Source of the DNA: Pseudoclavibacter sp. RFBB5
GTDB lineage: Bacteria > Actinomycetota > Actinomycetes > Actinomycetales > Microbacteriaceae
Assembly (NCBI RefSeq): GCF_002931555.1
Contig: NZ_PSTZ01000010.1
Location: forward strand, 124,001 to 188,000
Direction: 5' to 3'
DNA length: 64,000 nt
The notes beneath the pieces are model-generated. The model saw only the letters and a program-made list of their open reading frames with translations. It was not told where the DNA came from and made no database searches. Below, in pieces: positions 56,662 through 64,000 of this stretch (position 1 is the first letter of the stretch; each line of letters starts with the position of its first letter). Made by a program: the position numbers and the translations under genes.

Positions 56662-57330
56662 CTAGCCCGTCCTCGCTTTGAGATCGAGCAGGTGGTCCCG
56701 AGTGAGGGCGGCGGCCGTCGGAGCGTCCTGCGCCTCGATCGCATCCAGGATGCGGAGGTGGACGTCGTGGTCGGCATCGCTGCCGAACTCGCCGCGAAGG
56801 CGCAGCATGCCGATCATCGCCCCCCTGCTGCGGGGCGCGAAGCCGTCGAAGAGCTCCGTGAGGATCTCATTGTGAGCCGCGATGACGATGCTGCGGTGTA
56901 GCGCGATGTCCGCGTCGACATGCGCTTCGATACTCGTGCGCTGCGCGATACGGACCTTGGCGGCGCGGACCATCGCCTGAAGCTCCGCGGTCGTGCGCCG
57001 TTCGGCCGCGAGCCCTGAGGCTTCCACTTCGATTGCGATGCGGGCCTCGATCACCCTCTCGATGTCCGCACGCATCACGATCGAATCCAGGGGCTCAGCC
57101 GCGTCGAGAGCGGTGACGAACACCCCAGCCCCCTGCCTGGTGGCCAGCACGCCGCTCCCCGCAAGCTGGCGGATGGCCTCGCGGATCGTCGACCGACCGA
57201 CCCCGAGTTGGGGCGCGAGGGTCGTCTCGCCCGGCAGCTTCTGCCCCAGTTCCCACTCGCCACCGCGGATTCGCTCGAGGAGCAGCTGGGCAGCCTGCTC
57301 GGCAAGTGGTTCACGGCGAAGTGCGCTCAT
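56662..57330 (-). CDS. GntR family (FCD) transcriptional regulator
   Basis: This is a 222-residue FadR-type regulator. HTH LLLERIRGGEWELGQKLPGETTLAPQLGVGRSTIREAIRQLAGSG and an all-helical FCD domain with Asp/His metal ligands (HVDADIALHRSI). It is divergent from the LeuA paralog with an inverted repeat between them, so it likely controls that gene in response to an organic or amino acid. Confidence 0.9.
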   Translation of the reverse strand: MSALRREPLAEQAAQLLLERIRGGEWELGQKLPGETTLAPQLGVGRSTIREAIRQLAGSGVLATRQGAGVFVTALDAAEPLDSIVMRADIERVIEARIAIEVEASGLAAERRTTAELQAMVRAAKVRIAQRTSIEAHVDADIALHRSIVIAAHNEILTELFDGFAPRSRGAMIGMLRLRGEFGSDADHDVHLRILDAIEAQDAPTAAALTRDHLLDLKARTG

Positions 57331-57355
57331 GCACCCATCATCCCCCACGTCGCAT

Positions 57356-57378
57356 ACTCCTCTACTTGTCTGAGGAGT
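57356..57378. promoter_or_regulatory. candidate GntR operator before the LeuA paralog
   Basis: Inverted repeat ACTCCTC (57356-57362) and GAGGAGT (57372-57378), nine-base spacer, in the 190-bp divergent intergenic region. Confidence 0.55.
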
Positions 57379-57519
57379 TGTGATAGGTTCTGGCACATGC
57401 TCCCCGCATCGCTCCTTCTCCTTCGCCGCCACGACGGGTCCTAGCCTGACCGGCTCCCCGTCGTGGAGCCGAAGCGCGCGCCGGTCGTCACCCCCCACGC
57501 GACCACCAAGGACAAGAAC

Positions 57520-59307
57520 ATGCACAGCACCGAATCCAGAATCTCCACACCCGCCGGCCCCGTTCCAGACCAGGCACCGCACTGGAACCGCCAGCGGCAC
57601 TCGCAGATGCCCTCCCACCGCTACCTCGACGTGCACTCCCGAGTGGACGTGCCGCTCACCGAACGGGACTGGCCCGCGAATCGACTCACGACCGCGCCCC
57701 TCTGGGTTCCCGTCGACCTGCGAGACGGAAACCAAGCGCTCTCGGAGCCCATGGATCCCGACCGAAAGCGCCGGTTCTTCGAGCTCATGATCCGCATGGG
57801 ATACAAGGAGATCGAAGTCGGCTACCCCTCCGCCTCCCAGACCGACTACGACTTCGTGCGCCTCATCGCGACCACCGAACTCGCACCAGAGGACGTCACG
57901 ATCGTCGTGTTCACGCCCGCGCGCCGTGACCTGATCGAACGAACAGTCGCCGCCATCCAGGGGATCAGGAACCCGGTTGTCATCCACCTCTACACGGCGA
58001 CAGCTCCCGCCTGGCGCGACGTGGTCCTCGGGAAGAGCAAGCAGCAGCTCAGGGAGCTGATCCTCGCTGGTGCGAGCGACGTCCTCGAGCTCGCCGGCCA
58101 CCTGCCGAACGTGCGATTCGAGTTCTCACCTGAGGTGTTCAACCTCACTGAGCCCGACTACGCCCTCGACATCTGCAATGCCGTCACGGAACTCTGGATG
58201 GCGACCCCCGAGCGGCCGGTCATCCTGAACCTCCCCGCCACCGTCGAGGTCGCGACCCCGAACATCTACGCGGACCAGATCGAATACATGCACAAGCACC
58301 TGGCGCGACGCGACTCCGTGATCCTCTCCGTGCATCCCCACAACGATCGAGGGACGGGAGTCGCCTGCGCAGAACTGGCGGTGCTCGCGGGCGCGCAGCG
58401 CGTGGAAGGGTGCATCTTCGGCAACGGCGAGCGCACGGGCAACGTCGACATCGCAGTCCTCGCGCTGAACCTGCACGCGCAGGGCATCGACCCCATGATC
58501 GACTTCTCCGACATCGACGAGATACGCCGCACCGTCGAAGACAGCAACCGCCTCGAGGTCCACGCGAGGCACCCCTACGTGGGAGACCTCGTCCACACTG
58601 CCTTCAGCGGCACGCATCAGGACGCCATCAGGAAGGGGTTCGCCGAGCAGCGCTCCCGCGCCGCGCACGAGGGGCGTCCGGAACGTGATGTCGAGTGGCG
58701 GGTCCCCTACCTGCCCATCGACCCGGCGGACATCGGCCGCAGCTACGACGCCGTCATCCGCGTCAACTCGCAGTCGGGCAAGGGCGGTATCGCCTACCTG
58801 CTCGAAACCGACTACGGCATCGAACTCCCCCGGCGCCTCCAGATCGACTTCGCTCGACGCGTTCAGGAGCACACCGACGCGAACGGCGAAGAGGTGGGGG
58901 CCGCGCAGCTGCTCGAGCTCTTCGAGCGCAGCTACCTGCGCGGCTCGTCTCCTGACGTGGAACTGCTCCAGCTCAGCGTCGAGACCCGCGCGGGGACCTC
59001 ACGCACGAGCATCCGCGTTGGCATCGACGGCACCGAGCACAGCGGCACCTTCGACGGCATCGGTCCAGCAGAGGCCGTCACGAAGCTGCTCGCAAGCGCG
59101 GGTGTCACCGTCGACATCCTCTCGCTCCACCAGACAGCACTCGGGTTGGGCAGCAGCAGTGAAGCGCTGACGCTCCTCGAGTACCGGGACCCCTCGGGCA
59201 CGCATTGGGTCGCCGGCCGAGACCGGTCGGTGCTGTCGGCAACCGTCACCGCGATCCTCAGCGCAGCACGCGACAGCGTCTCGACGCGCGTGCACACACC
59301 CGCGTAG
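57520..59307 (+). CDS. 2-isopropylmalate synthase paralog (LeuA-like)
   Basis: This is a 595-residue LeuA-type DRE-TIM protein. [14 protein letters not shown] is the catalytic R/D start of the barrel, [14 protein letters not shown] follows, [10 protein letters not shown] gives the metal histidines, [19 protein letters not shown] and [19 protein letters not shown] complete the family, and a C-terminal regulatory domain ([16 protein letters not shown] onward) is present. Between about 130 and 200 the sequence ([39 protein letters not shown]) differs from the usual LeuA form, suggesting another alpha-keto acid substrate. ATG 57520 has AAGGA nine bases upstream. It is GntR-linked, not in a leucine operon. 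Confidence 0.85.
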   Translation: MHSTESRISTPAGPVPDQAPHWNRQRHSQMPSHRYLDVHSRVDVPLTERDWPANRLTTAPLWVPVDLRDGNQALSEPMDPDRKRRFFELMIRMGYKEIEVGYPSASQTDYDFVRLIATTELAPEDVTIVVFTPARRDLIERTVAAIQGIRNPVVIHLYTATAPAWRDVVLGKSKQQLRELILAGASDVLELAGHLPNVRFEFSPEVFNLTEPDYALDICNAVTELWMATPERPVILNLPATVEVATPNIYADQIEYMHKHLARRDSVILSVHPHNDRGTGVACAELAVLAGAQRVEGCIFGNGERTGNVDIAVLALNLHAQGIDPMIDFSDIDEIRRTVEDSNRLEVHARHPYVGDLVHTAFSGTHQDAIRKGFAEQRSRAAHEGRPERDVEWRVPYLPIDPADIGRSYDAVIRVNSQSGKGGIAYLLETDYGIELPRRLQIDFARRVQEHTDANGEEVGAAQLLELFERSYLRGSSPDVELLQLSVETRAGTSRTSIRVGIDGTEHSGTFDGIGPAEAVTKLLASAGVTVDILSLHQTALGLGSSSEALTLLEYRDPSGTHWVAGRDRSVLSATVTAILSAARDSVSTRVHTPA

Positions 59308-59348
59308 TCGGGGCGGCGAGGCCCGGCGGATGCGCTCGCCGGGAACGC

Positions 59349-59382
59349 ACGAACGGCCCAGTCCGAGGACTGGGCCGTTCGT
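59349..59382. terminator. hairpin between LeuA paralog and rplA
   Basis: Near-perfect 15-16-bp arms (59349-59364, 59367-59382), long GC-rich stem between convergent leuA-like and rplA genes. It can act in both directions. Confidence 0.7.
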
Positions 59383-59428
59383 GCTGGCGGATGCGCGCAT
59401 CCGCCTGAGCTCTGCAGCTCGCGACAGA

Positions 59429-60115
59429 CTAGATCGCGTTGACGTCCAGCGGGATGCCGGGGCCGAAGGTCGTCGAGACGACAGCCTTCTGGATGTAGCG
59501 ACCCTTCGAGCTCGACGGCTTGAGGCGGACGACCTCGTCGAGGGCTGCGCGGAGGTTCTCTCCGAGCTGCTCCGACGTGAACGCCGACTTGCCGACGATG
59601 AAGTGCACGTTGGAGTGCTTGTCGACGCGGAACTCGATCTTTCCGCCCTTGATCTCGGTGACAGCCTTCGCCGGGTCGGTCGTGACCGTTCCGGTCTTCG
59701 GGTTCGGCATGAGGCCACGGGGTCCGAGGACCTTTCCGAGGCGTCCGACCTTGCCCATGAGGTCAGGGGTGGCGACTGCGGAGTCGAAGTCGGTCCAGCC
59801 GTCTGCAACGCGAGCGATGAGCTCGTCGCCGCCGACCTCGTCGGCGCCAGCAGCGATAGCCGCCTCAGCCTTGTCACCCGTCGCGAAGACGATGACCTTG
59901 GCCGTCTTGCCGGTGCCGTTGGGCAGGCTGACGGTGCCACGAACCATCTGGTCAGCCTTGCGCGGGTCTACACCCAGGCGAAGAGCGACCTCGACGGTGC
60001 TGTTGAACTTGGACGAGCCGGTCTCGCGTGCGAGCTCGACGGCCTCGGCGAGACCGTAGAACTTGTCCTCGCCGATCTTCTCTGCCGCGGCACGGTATGC
60101 CTTGGACTTAGCCAT
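59429..60115 (-). CDS. rplA: ribosomal protein L1
   Basis: This is a 228-residue protein. [32 protein letters not shown] starts the family; [16 protein letters not shown] and [16 protein letters not shown] are conserved. ATG 60115 is used (five residues inside a longer frame). Last gene of the secE-nusG-rplK-rplA cluster; L1 usually also autoregulates this operon. Confidence 0.98.
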   Translation of the reverse strand: MAKSKAYRAAAEKIGEDKFYGLAEAVELARETGSSKFNSTVEVALRLGVDPRKADQMVRGTVSLPNGTGKTAKVIVFATGDKAEAAIAAGADEVGGDELIARVADGWTDFDSAVATPDLMGKVGRLGKVLGPRGLMPNPKTGTVTTDPAKAVTEIKGGKIEFRVDKHSNVHFIVGKSAFTSEQLGENLRAALDEVVRLKPSSSKGRYIQKAVVSTTFGPGIPLDVNAI

Positions 60116-60218
60116 GTTGTTCTCCTTCAAGAGTTGCGGTTGCGAGCCTGGCCGGCTCTCCCGCGATGTTCAATGCCGCGCCCGAGGCGCGACGTGTGGT
60201 GTTGGGAGCGGGAAGGCC

Positions 60219-60650
60219 TTAGCCCTCGACCGTGATTCCCATGGAGCGAGCCGTGCCGGCGATGATGCGCGACGCCATGTCGAGGTCGTTCGCGTTCAGG
60301 TCGGACTGCTTCGCCTCCGCGATCTCGCGGACCTGGGCGGCGGTGAGCTTGCCGACCTTGGCCGTGTGAGGCGTCGGGGAGCCCTTCTTGACGCCGGCAG
60401 CCTTCTTGATCAGCTCGGCAGCAGGAGGGGTCTTCAGGATGAAGGTGAACGAACGGTCTTCGTACACGGTGATCTCAACGGGGATCACGTTGCCACGCTG
60501 CGACTCGGTAGCCGCGTTGTAGGCCTTGCAGAACTCCATGATGTTGACGCCGTGCTGACCGAGCGCGGGGCCGATAGGAGGAGCCGGGTTAGCGGCGCCA
60601 GCCTGGATCTGAAGCTTGATCAGACCCGAGACCTTCTTCTTGGGTGCCAT
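60219..60650 (-). CDS. rplK: ribosomal protein L11
   Basis: This is a 143-residue protein. [48 protein letters not shown] is the N-terminal domain with the Pro hinge, and [51 protein letters not shown] the rRNA-binding C-terminal domain. 103 bp upstream of rplA. Confidence 0.98.
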
Positions 60651-60760
60651 GTCTTTTCCTTCTTTCGATTCGAACTCCGCGCAGACGCGCGGTGCTCTCC
60701 CGGTGGCCCGGCGGTTCCGGACTCCGGTGGTTTAGGGGCAGTCGCTTGGTGGAGCGAGTG

Positions 60761-61690
60761 CTAGAGCTTGGTGACCTGGTCGAAGCTGAGCTCGACGGGG
60801 GTCTCGCGCTCGAAGAGCGACACGAGCACGGTGAGCTTGCCGCTCTCCGGCTTGATCTCGCTGATCGAGCCGGTGAGCCCCTCGAAGGAGCCCTCCTTGA
60901 TCGTGATGGTCTCGCCGATCTCGAAGTCGATCTCTGCGATCGGCTGGCGCTTCTGCACGCCACCCTGACCTGAAGCGTTCGCCTTCGCGGGTGCTTCTGC
61001 GATCTCGACAAGACTCTTCAGCATCTCAAATGCCTCGTTGAAGCGCAACGGGGTCGGGTTGTGGGCGTTGCCCACGAAGCCGGTGACACCCGGGGTGTGG
61101 CGCACGACGGACCAGCTGTCCTCGTTGAGCATGAGGCGCACGAGCACGTAGCCGGGGATGCGGACGCGCGTGACCATCTTGCGCTGGCCGTTCTTGATCT
61201 CGACCACGTCTTCCATGGGAACTTCCACCTGGTAGATGAAGTCGCTCATGTTCATGGACTCGGTGCGCTGGTGCAGGTTCTGCTTGACGCGACGCTCGAA
61301 GCCGGCGTACGTGTGGATGACGTACCACTTGCCTGGCTTGAGGCGCAGTTCGCGCTTGAAGGTCTCGTACGGGTCGACGTCAGGGTCTTCCTCGCGAGCC
61401 TCGACCTCTTCATCTTCGGTCGCGGCGGCCGCAGCCGCCTCTTCCTCGCTCGTGTCGATCTCGAGGACATCGTTGACGATCGCGTCGACCTCTGGGTCGA
61501 CGACATCGGCGCCTTCTCCGTCGTCGAGGTCTTCCTCGGTCACGACTTCGTCGGACTCTTCGATCTCGTGGGCCTCTTCGAACTCTGCGTCGATGTCGCG
61601 GTCACCCTCCTGGGCCTCTGCGACTTCGGAGTCCTGCTCCAGCGCGGTCTCGTAAAGACCGTTCGGGTCGGCGACGTTCGGGTCTGACAC
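60761..61690 (-). CDS. nusG: transcription termination/antitermination factor NusG
   Basis: This is a 309-residue protein. The first about 120 residues are acidic (EESDEVVTEEDLDDGEGADVVDPE and EEEAAAAAATEDEEVEAREEDPD) and are characteristic of actinobacterial NusG. The NGN domain starts at KRELRLKPGKWYVIHTYAGFERRVKQNL and includes GYVLVRLMLNEDSWSVVRHTPGVTGFVG; the KOW domain is FEIGETITIKEGSFEGLTGSISEI. Confidence 0.97.
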   Translation of the reverse strand: MSDPNVADPNGLYETALEQDSEVAEAQEGDRDIDAEFEEAHEIEESDEVVTEEDLDDGEGADVVDPEVDAIVNDVLEIDTSEEEAAAAAATEDEEVEAREEDPDVDPYETFKRELRLKPGKWYVIHTYAGFERRVKQNLHQRTESMNMSDFIYQVEVPMEDVVEIKNGQRKMVTRVRIPGYVLVRLMLNEDSWSVVRHTPGVTGFVGNAHNPTPLRFNEAFEMLKSLVEIAEAPAKANASGQGGVQKRQPIAEIDFEIGETITIKEGSFEGLTGSISEIKPESGKLTVLVSLFERETPVELSFDQVTKL

Positions 61691-61765
61691 GATTCCTCAT
61701 CTCGATTGTGTGGTGCGGGGCTGCTCGCCCTTTTCGGTGGAGGCTCGGGAGCCGGAGCGGTGCGA

Positions 61766-62077
61766 CTATTCCGTCGGAACGGGCGTCGCCGCCGGCTCAC
61801 TCGGGAAGAGCGAGCTGCCCTGACCGAACACCCACGATGCGCCCCACCCGAAGAGCAGGTCGAGCACCGTGACGAGCAACATCATGAAGATGACGAAGAC
61901 GAGCACGACACCCGTGAACTTGAAGAGCTCGGCGCGGGTCGGTGTGACGACCTTCTTGAGCTCGCCCATGACCTGGCGGAAGAAGAGAGCGATGCGGCCG
62001 ACAAGGCCGCGCTTGGGCTCGGAGCCTCGCTTTGACTCGGCGACGTCGGTCGCTTCGTCGGACTTGCTTGGACTCAC
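61766..62077 (-). CDS. secE: preprotein translocase subunit SecE
   Basis: This is a 103-residue protein with single transmembrane helix. RIALFFRQVMGELKKVVTPTRAELFKFTGVVLVFVIFMMLLVTVLDLLFG is the conserved amphipathic helix and membrane segment. GTG 62077 has GGGAG six bases upstream and is chosen over an open frame reaching into the tRNA. It lies between tRNA-Trp and nusG as is typical. Confidence 0.95.
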   Translation of the reverse strand: MSPSKSDEATDVAESKRGSEPKRGLVGRIALFFRQVMGELKKVVTPTRAELFKFTGVVLVFVIFMMLLVTVLDLLFGWGASWVFGQGSSLFPSEPAATPVPTE

Positions 62078-62147
62078 GCGCTCTCCCTTTCGATGGTTGA
62101 GACCTTCGATGGTGGGCCCCGTAGTGGGTGCGTTCAGCACCGAAATG

Positions 62148-62220
62148 CAGGGCGGACAGGACTCGAACCTGCAACCTGCGGTTTTGGAGACCGCTGCTCT
62201 ACCAATTGAGCCACCGCCCT
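62148..62220 (-). tRNA. tRNA-Trp(CCA)
   Basis: A 73-nt cloverleaf on the minus strand. Acceptor AGGGCGG pairs with CCGCCCT, the anticodon stem is GCGGT/ACCGC with loop CTCCAAA (anticodon CCA), and the T arm carries GGTTCGAATCC. CCA is not encoded. Its place before secE-nusG is the conserved actinobacterial arrangement. Confidence 0.96.
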
Positions 62221-62412
62221 TTGCGTGAACACCGGATGCGTGCATCCGTTCACCCTGATACCGTCTGCAGCCGCTCCATAGGGAACGGTTTCAGGCGCGG
62301 TTCAGTATGTCGCTTTCGGCAACCAGGAAAGCATACGACAGGTGCGCGCCGGAAGTCCAACGCGGGTGCAACTCGCGGACGGCGACGTGCCTCCGGACCT
62401 AGACTCAAGGCC

Positions 62413-63624
62413 ATGGTTTCCGACTCACGTCTCTCTCCTCGCATCGCCGCGATCGCCGAATCCGCCACCCTCAAGGTCGACGCGAAGGCCAAGGGCCTCA
62501 AGGCCGCCGGCCGACCCGTCATCAGCTATGCAGCGGGCGAGCCCGACTTCCCCACGCCGCAGCACGTCGTCGAGGCTGCGCTCGTCGCCGTCAGCGACCC
62601 CAAGAACCACCGCTATACGCCCGCAGCCGGCCTGCCGGAGCTCCGCGAGGCCATCGCCGAGAAGACCAAGCGCGACTCCGGCTGGGATGTCCCCGCCTCG
62701 CAGGTCATCGTCACGAACGGTGGCAAGCAGGCCGTCTACCAGGCCATCAACACGGTCGTCGGCGCCGGCGACGAGGTCCTCCTCCCCGCCCCCTACTGGA
62801 CCACCTACCCCGAGGTCATCCAGCTCGCTGGCGGCACGACCGTTCCCGTCTTCGCCGGAGCCGACCAGGAGTACAAGGTCACCGTCGACCAGCTCGAGGC
62901 CGCGCGCACGCCCGCCACGAAGGCGATGCTGTTCGTCTCGCCGTCCAACCCGACCGGTGCCGTCTACTCCGAAGAGGAGACGCGGGCCATCGGCGAATGG
63001 GCTGCCGAGCACAGCATCTGGGTCATCGCCGACGAGATCTACCAGAACCTCACCTACGACGGCGTCCGAGCCGTCTCCATCGTCGAAGCGGCCCCTGCTG
63101 TCGCCGACCGCACCATCCTCGTCAACGGCGTCGCCAAGTCGTTCGCGATGACCGGCTGGCGCGTCGGTTGGATGGTCGGCCCCGCCGACGCCATCAAGGG
63201 CGCGGGCAACCTGCAGTCGCACCTGTCGAGCAACGTCAACAACATCGCCCAGCGCGCGGCCATCGCAGCCCTGACGGGGCCGACCGAGCCCGTCGAGGAG
63301 ATGCGCCTCGCCTTCGACCGCCGCCGCAAGACGATGGTCGAAGAGCTCAGCAAGGTCAACGGCTTCCGCGTCCCGACGCCCGAGGGCGCCTTCTACGTCT
63401 ACGCCGACGTGCAGCAGCTCATCGGCACGGAGATCGAGGGGCGACAGATCACCTCGTCGCTGGACCTCGCCGACCTCATCCTCGACGTCGCCGAGGTCGC
63501 CGTCGTGCCAGGTGAGGCGTTCGGGCCGTCCGGCTACCTGCGCCTCAGCTACGCGCTCGGCGACGACGCGCTGCTGGAAGGCGTGCGGCGCCTGCAGAAG
63601 CTCTTCGCCGGCGTCGAGCTCTAG
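62413..63624 (+). CDS. aspC: aspartate aminotransferase
   Basis: This is a 403-residue class I PLP aminotransferase interconverting aspartate and oxaloacetate with 2-oxoglutarate/glutamate. [40 protein letters not shown] (Asn) and [13 protein letters not shown] (Asp) lie in order; [19 protein letters not shown] carries the PLP Lys. ATG 62413 is used. It is divergent from tRNA-Trp. Confidence 0.95.
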   Translation: MVSDSRLSPRIAAIAESATLKVDAKAKGLKAAGRPVISYAAGEPDFPTPQHVVEAALVAVSDPKNHRYTPAAGLPELREAIAEKTKRDSGWDVPASQVIVTNGGKQAVYQAINTVVGAGDEVLLPAPYWTTYPEVIQLAGGTTVPVFAGADQEYKVTVDQLEAARTPATKAMLFVSPSNPTGAVYSEEETRAIGEWAAEHSIWVIADEIYQNLTYDGVRAVSIVEAAPAVADRTILVNGVAKSFAMTGWRVGWMVGPADAIKGAGNLQSHLSSNVNNIAQRAAIAALTGPTEPVEEMRLAFDRRRKTMVEELSKVNGFRVPTPEGAFYVYADVQQLIGTEIEGRQITSSLDLADLILDVAEVAVVPGEAFGPSGYLRLSYALGDDALLEGVRRLQKLFAGVEL

Positions 63625-63672
63625 GCACGCGGCGGCTCGGCACGCATCCGCTCGCCGCGCATACGCTTCGCT

Positions 63673-63729
63673 GAAGAGGCCAGTTTCACCTCATCCTGGC
63701 GCTCAGGACGGGGCGGAACTGGCCTCTTC
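63673..63729. terminator. long hairpin after aspC
   Basis: Arms of 13 bases, GAAGAGGCCAGTT (63673-63685) and AACTGGCCTCTTC (63717-63729), with partial pairing of the 31-base loop. It separates aspC from the convergent gene at the right edge. Likely a bidirectional terminator. Confidence 0.6.
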
Positions 63730-63783
63730 TCGCGGTTCTCGGTTCTCGGTCCGCGGGCGCGCAGGGCCCGCGAGCAGGCGTGA

Positions 63784-64000
63784 CTACGGCGTCGTGAAGC
63801 TGATCTCGGCGACCTTCTGCGAGATACGCGAGTTGGGGTCGTCGAGCTCGCCGCCCCACGCATTCGCCAAGATGGTGATCTTCGTACCGGTCGACGGCAT
63901 GTAGCGGGTCGCCATCATCCCCTCGGACCCGTCCGACCAGCGCAGGCGCTGCGCGAGCAGCTCCAGCTCGTACCCGCCCTGCCCCTTGAGCACCAGCGGC
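63784..64000 (-). CDS. incomplete gene of unknown function (C-terminus only)
   Basis: The frame enters from the right edge. The visible last 71 or so residues read LVLKGQGGYELELLAQRLRWSDG to MMATRYMPSTGTKITILANAWGGELDDPNSRISQKVAEISFTTP. The Gly/Trp pattern suggests a beta-rich, perhaps extracellular domain. I do not recognise the family. Only the stop at 63784 is certain. Confidence 0.5.
   Translation of the reverse strand, partial: PLVLKGQGGYELELLAQRLRWSDGSEGMMATRYMPSTGTKITILANAWGGELDDPNSRISQKVAEISFTTP

Noticed and set aside
56662-58101. A 479-residue GntR frame
   Set aside because: The N-terminal half is antisense to the LeuA paralog; the HTH starts just after ATG 57330.

Overview
The window is a high-GC, gene-dense actinobacterial chromosome segment, most likely from a member of the Microbacteriaceae. 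Supporting signs are GTG starts, a Tad locus with a DUF4244 pilin, PASTA-tailed class A penicillin-binding proteins, an actinobacterial-type small SRP RNA, LAXTG-type wall-anchored proteins, an overlapping alpha/beta aspartokinase, and NusG with a long acidic N-terminal extension. The family is inferred from gene content; the species cannot be named from sequence alone.

Layout. 1-2766: end of a Tad/Flp pilus operon (TadA, fused TadB/C, DUF4244 pilin, TadE-like), minus strand. 3337-6014: acetyl-CoA synthetase facing a RidA/DUF4177 pair. 6112-12184: two paralogous bifunctional penicillin-binding proteins flanking a membrane-anchored metallophosphoesterase. 12270-20005: tRNA-Pro, a streptomycin-kinase-like protein, a flavin amine oxidase/LysR/glutamate-symporter operon, a thiol-dependent reductase/DinB pair, an SDR and a DUF1801 protein. 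20049-22366: a lipoprotein polysaccharide deacetylase and its membrane partner. 22518-26253: TetR, palindromic operator, MFS transporter and amidohydrolase.

26363-31307 is the most unusual stretch. A RelE-type toxin-antitoxin pair lies next to a solitary DUF1016 (YhcG-like) nuclease gene with a C-terminal frameshift. The nuclease gene is bounded by two 95-bp direct repeats that both encode the last about 30 codons of a LysR gene. The intact LysR is divergent from mesX-mesD, the folate-independent, oxygen-linked methionine synthase system. The repeat pattern looks like integration at the 3' end of the regulator gene.

31360-46390 is mostly housekeeping: thymidine kinase, GNAT, APC permease, malate:quinone oxidoreductase, asd-lysC, recR, dnaX, ackA-pta, SRP RNA and an NAD-binding protein. 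46496-49599: tRNA-Ser and two paralogous LAXTG surface proteins, one with a 30-bp tandem repeat coding a Pro/Thr/Glu stalk. 49849-50793 is rplJ-rplL with an attenuator-like leader. 51072-59307 is accessory metabolism: LysR with a second flavin oxidase and an M20 carbamoylase, a YqaJ-family nuclease, a quinone-reductase-like enzyme, and a GntR regulator divergent from a 2-isopropylmalate-synthase paralog. 59429-64000: the classical tRNA-Trp-secE-nusG-rplK-rplA cluster, an aspartate aminotransferase, and an incomplete gene at the window edge.

The strongest leads are the repeat-bounded nuclease element beside mesXD, the duplicated PBP/phosphoesterase cluster, the two flavin oxidase operons that differ in the covalent-flavin cysteine, and the GntR-linked LeuA paralog.
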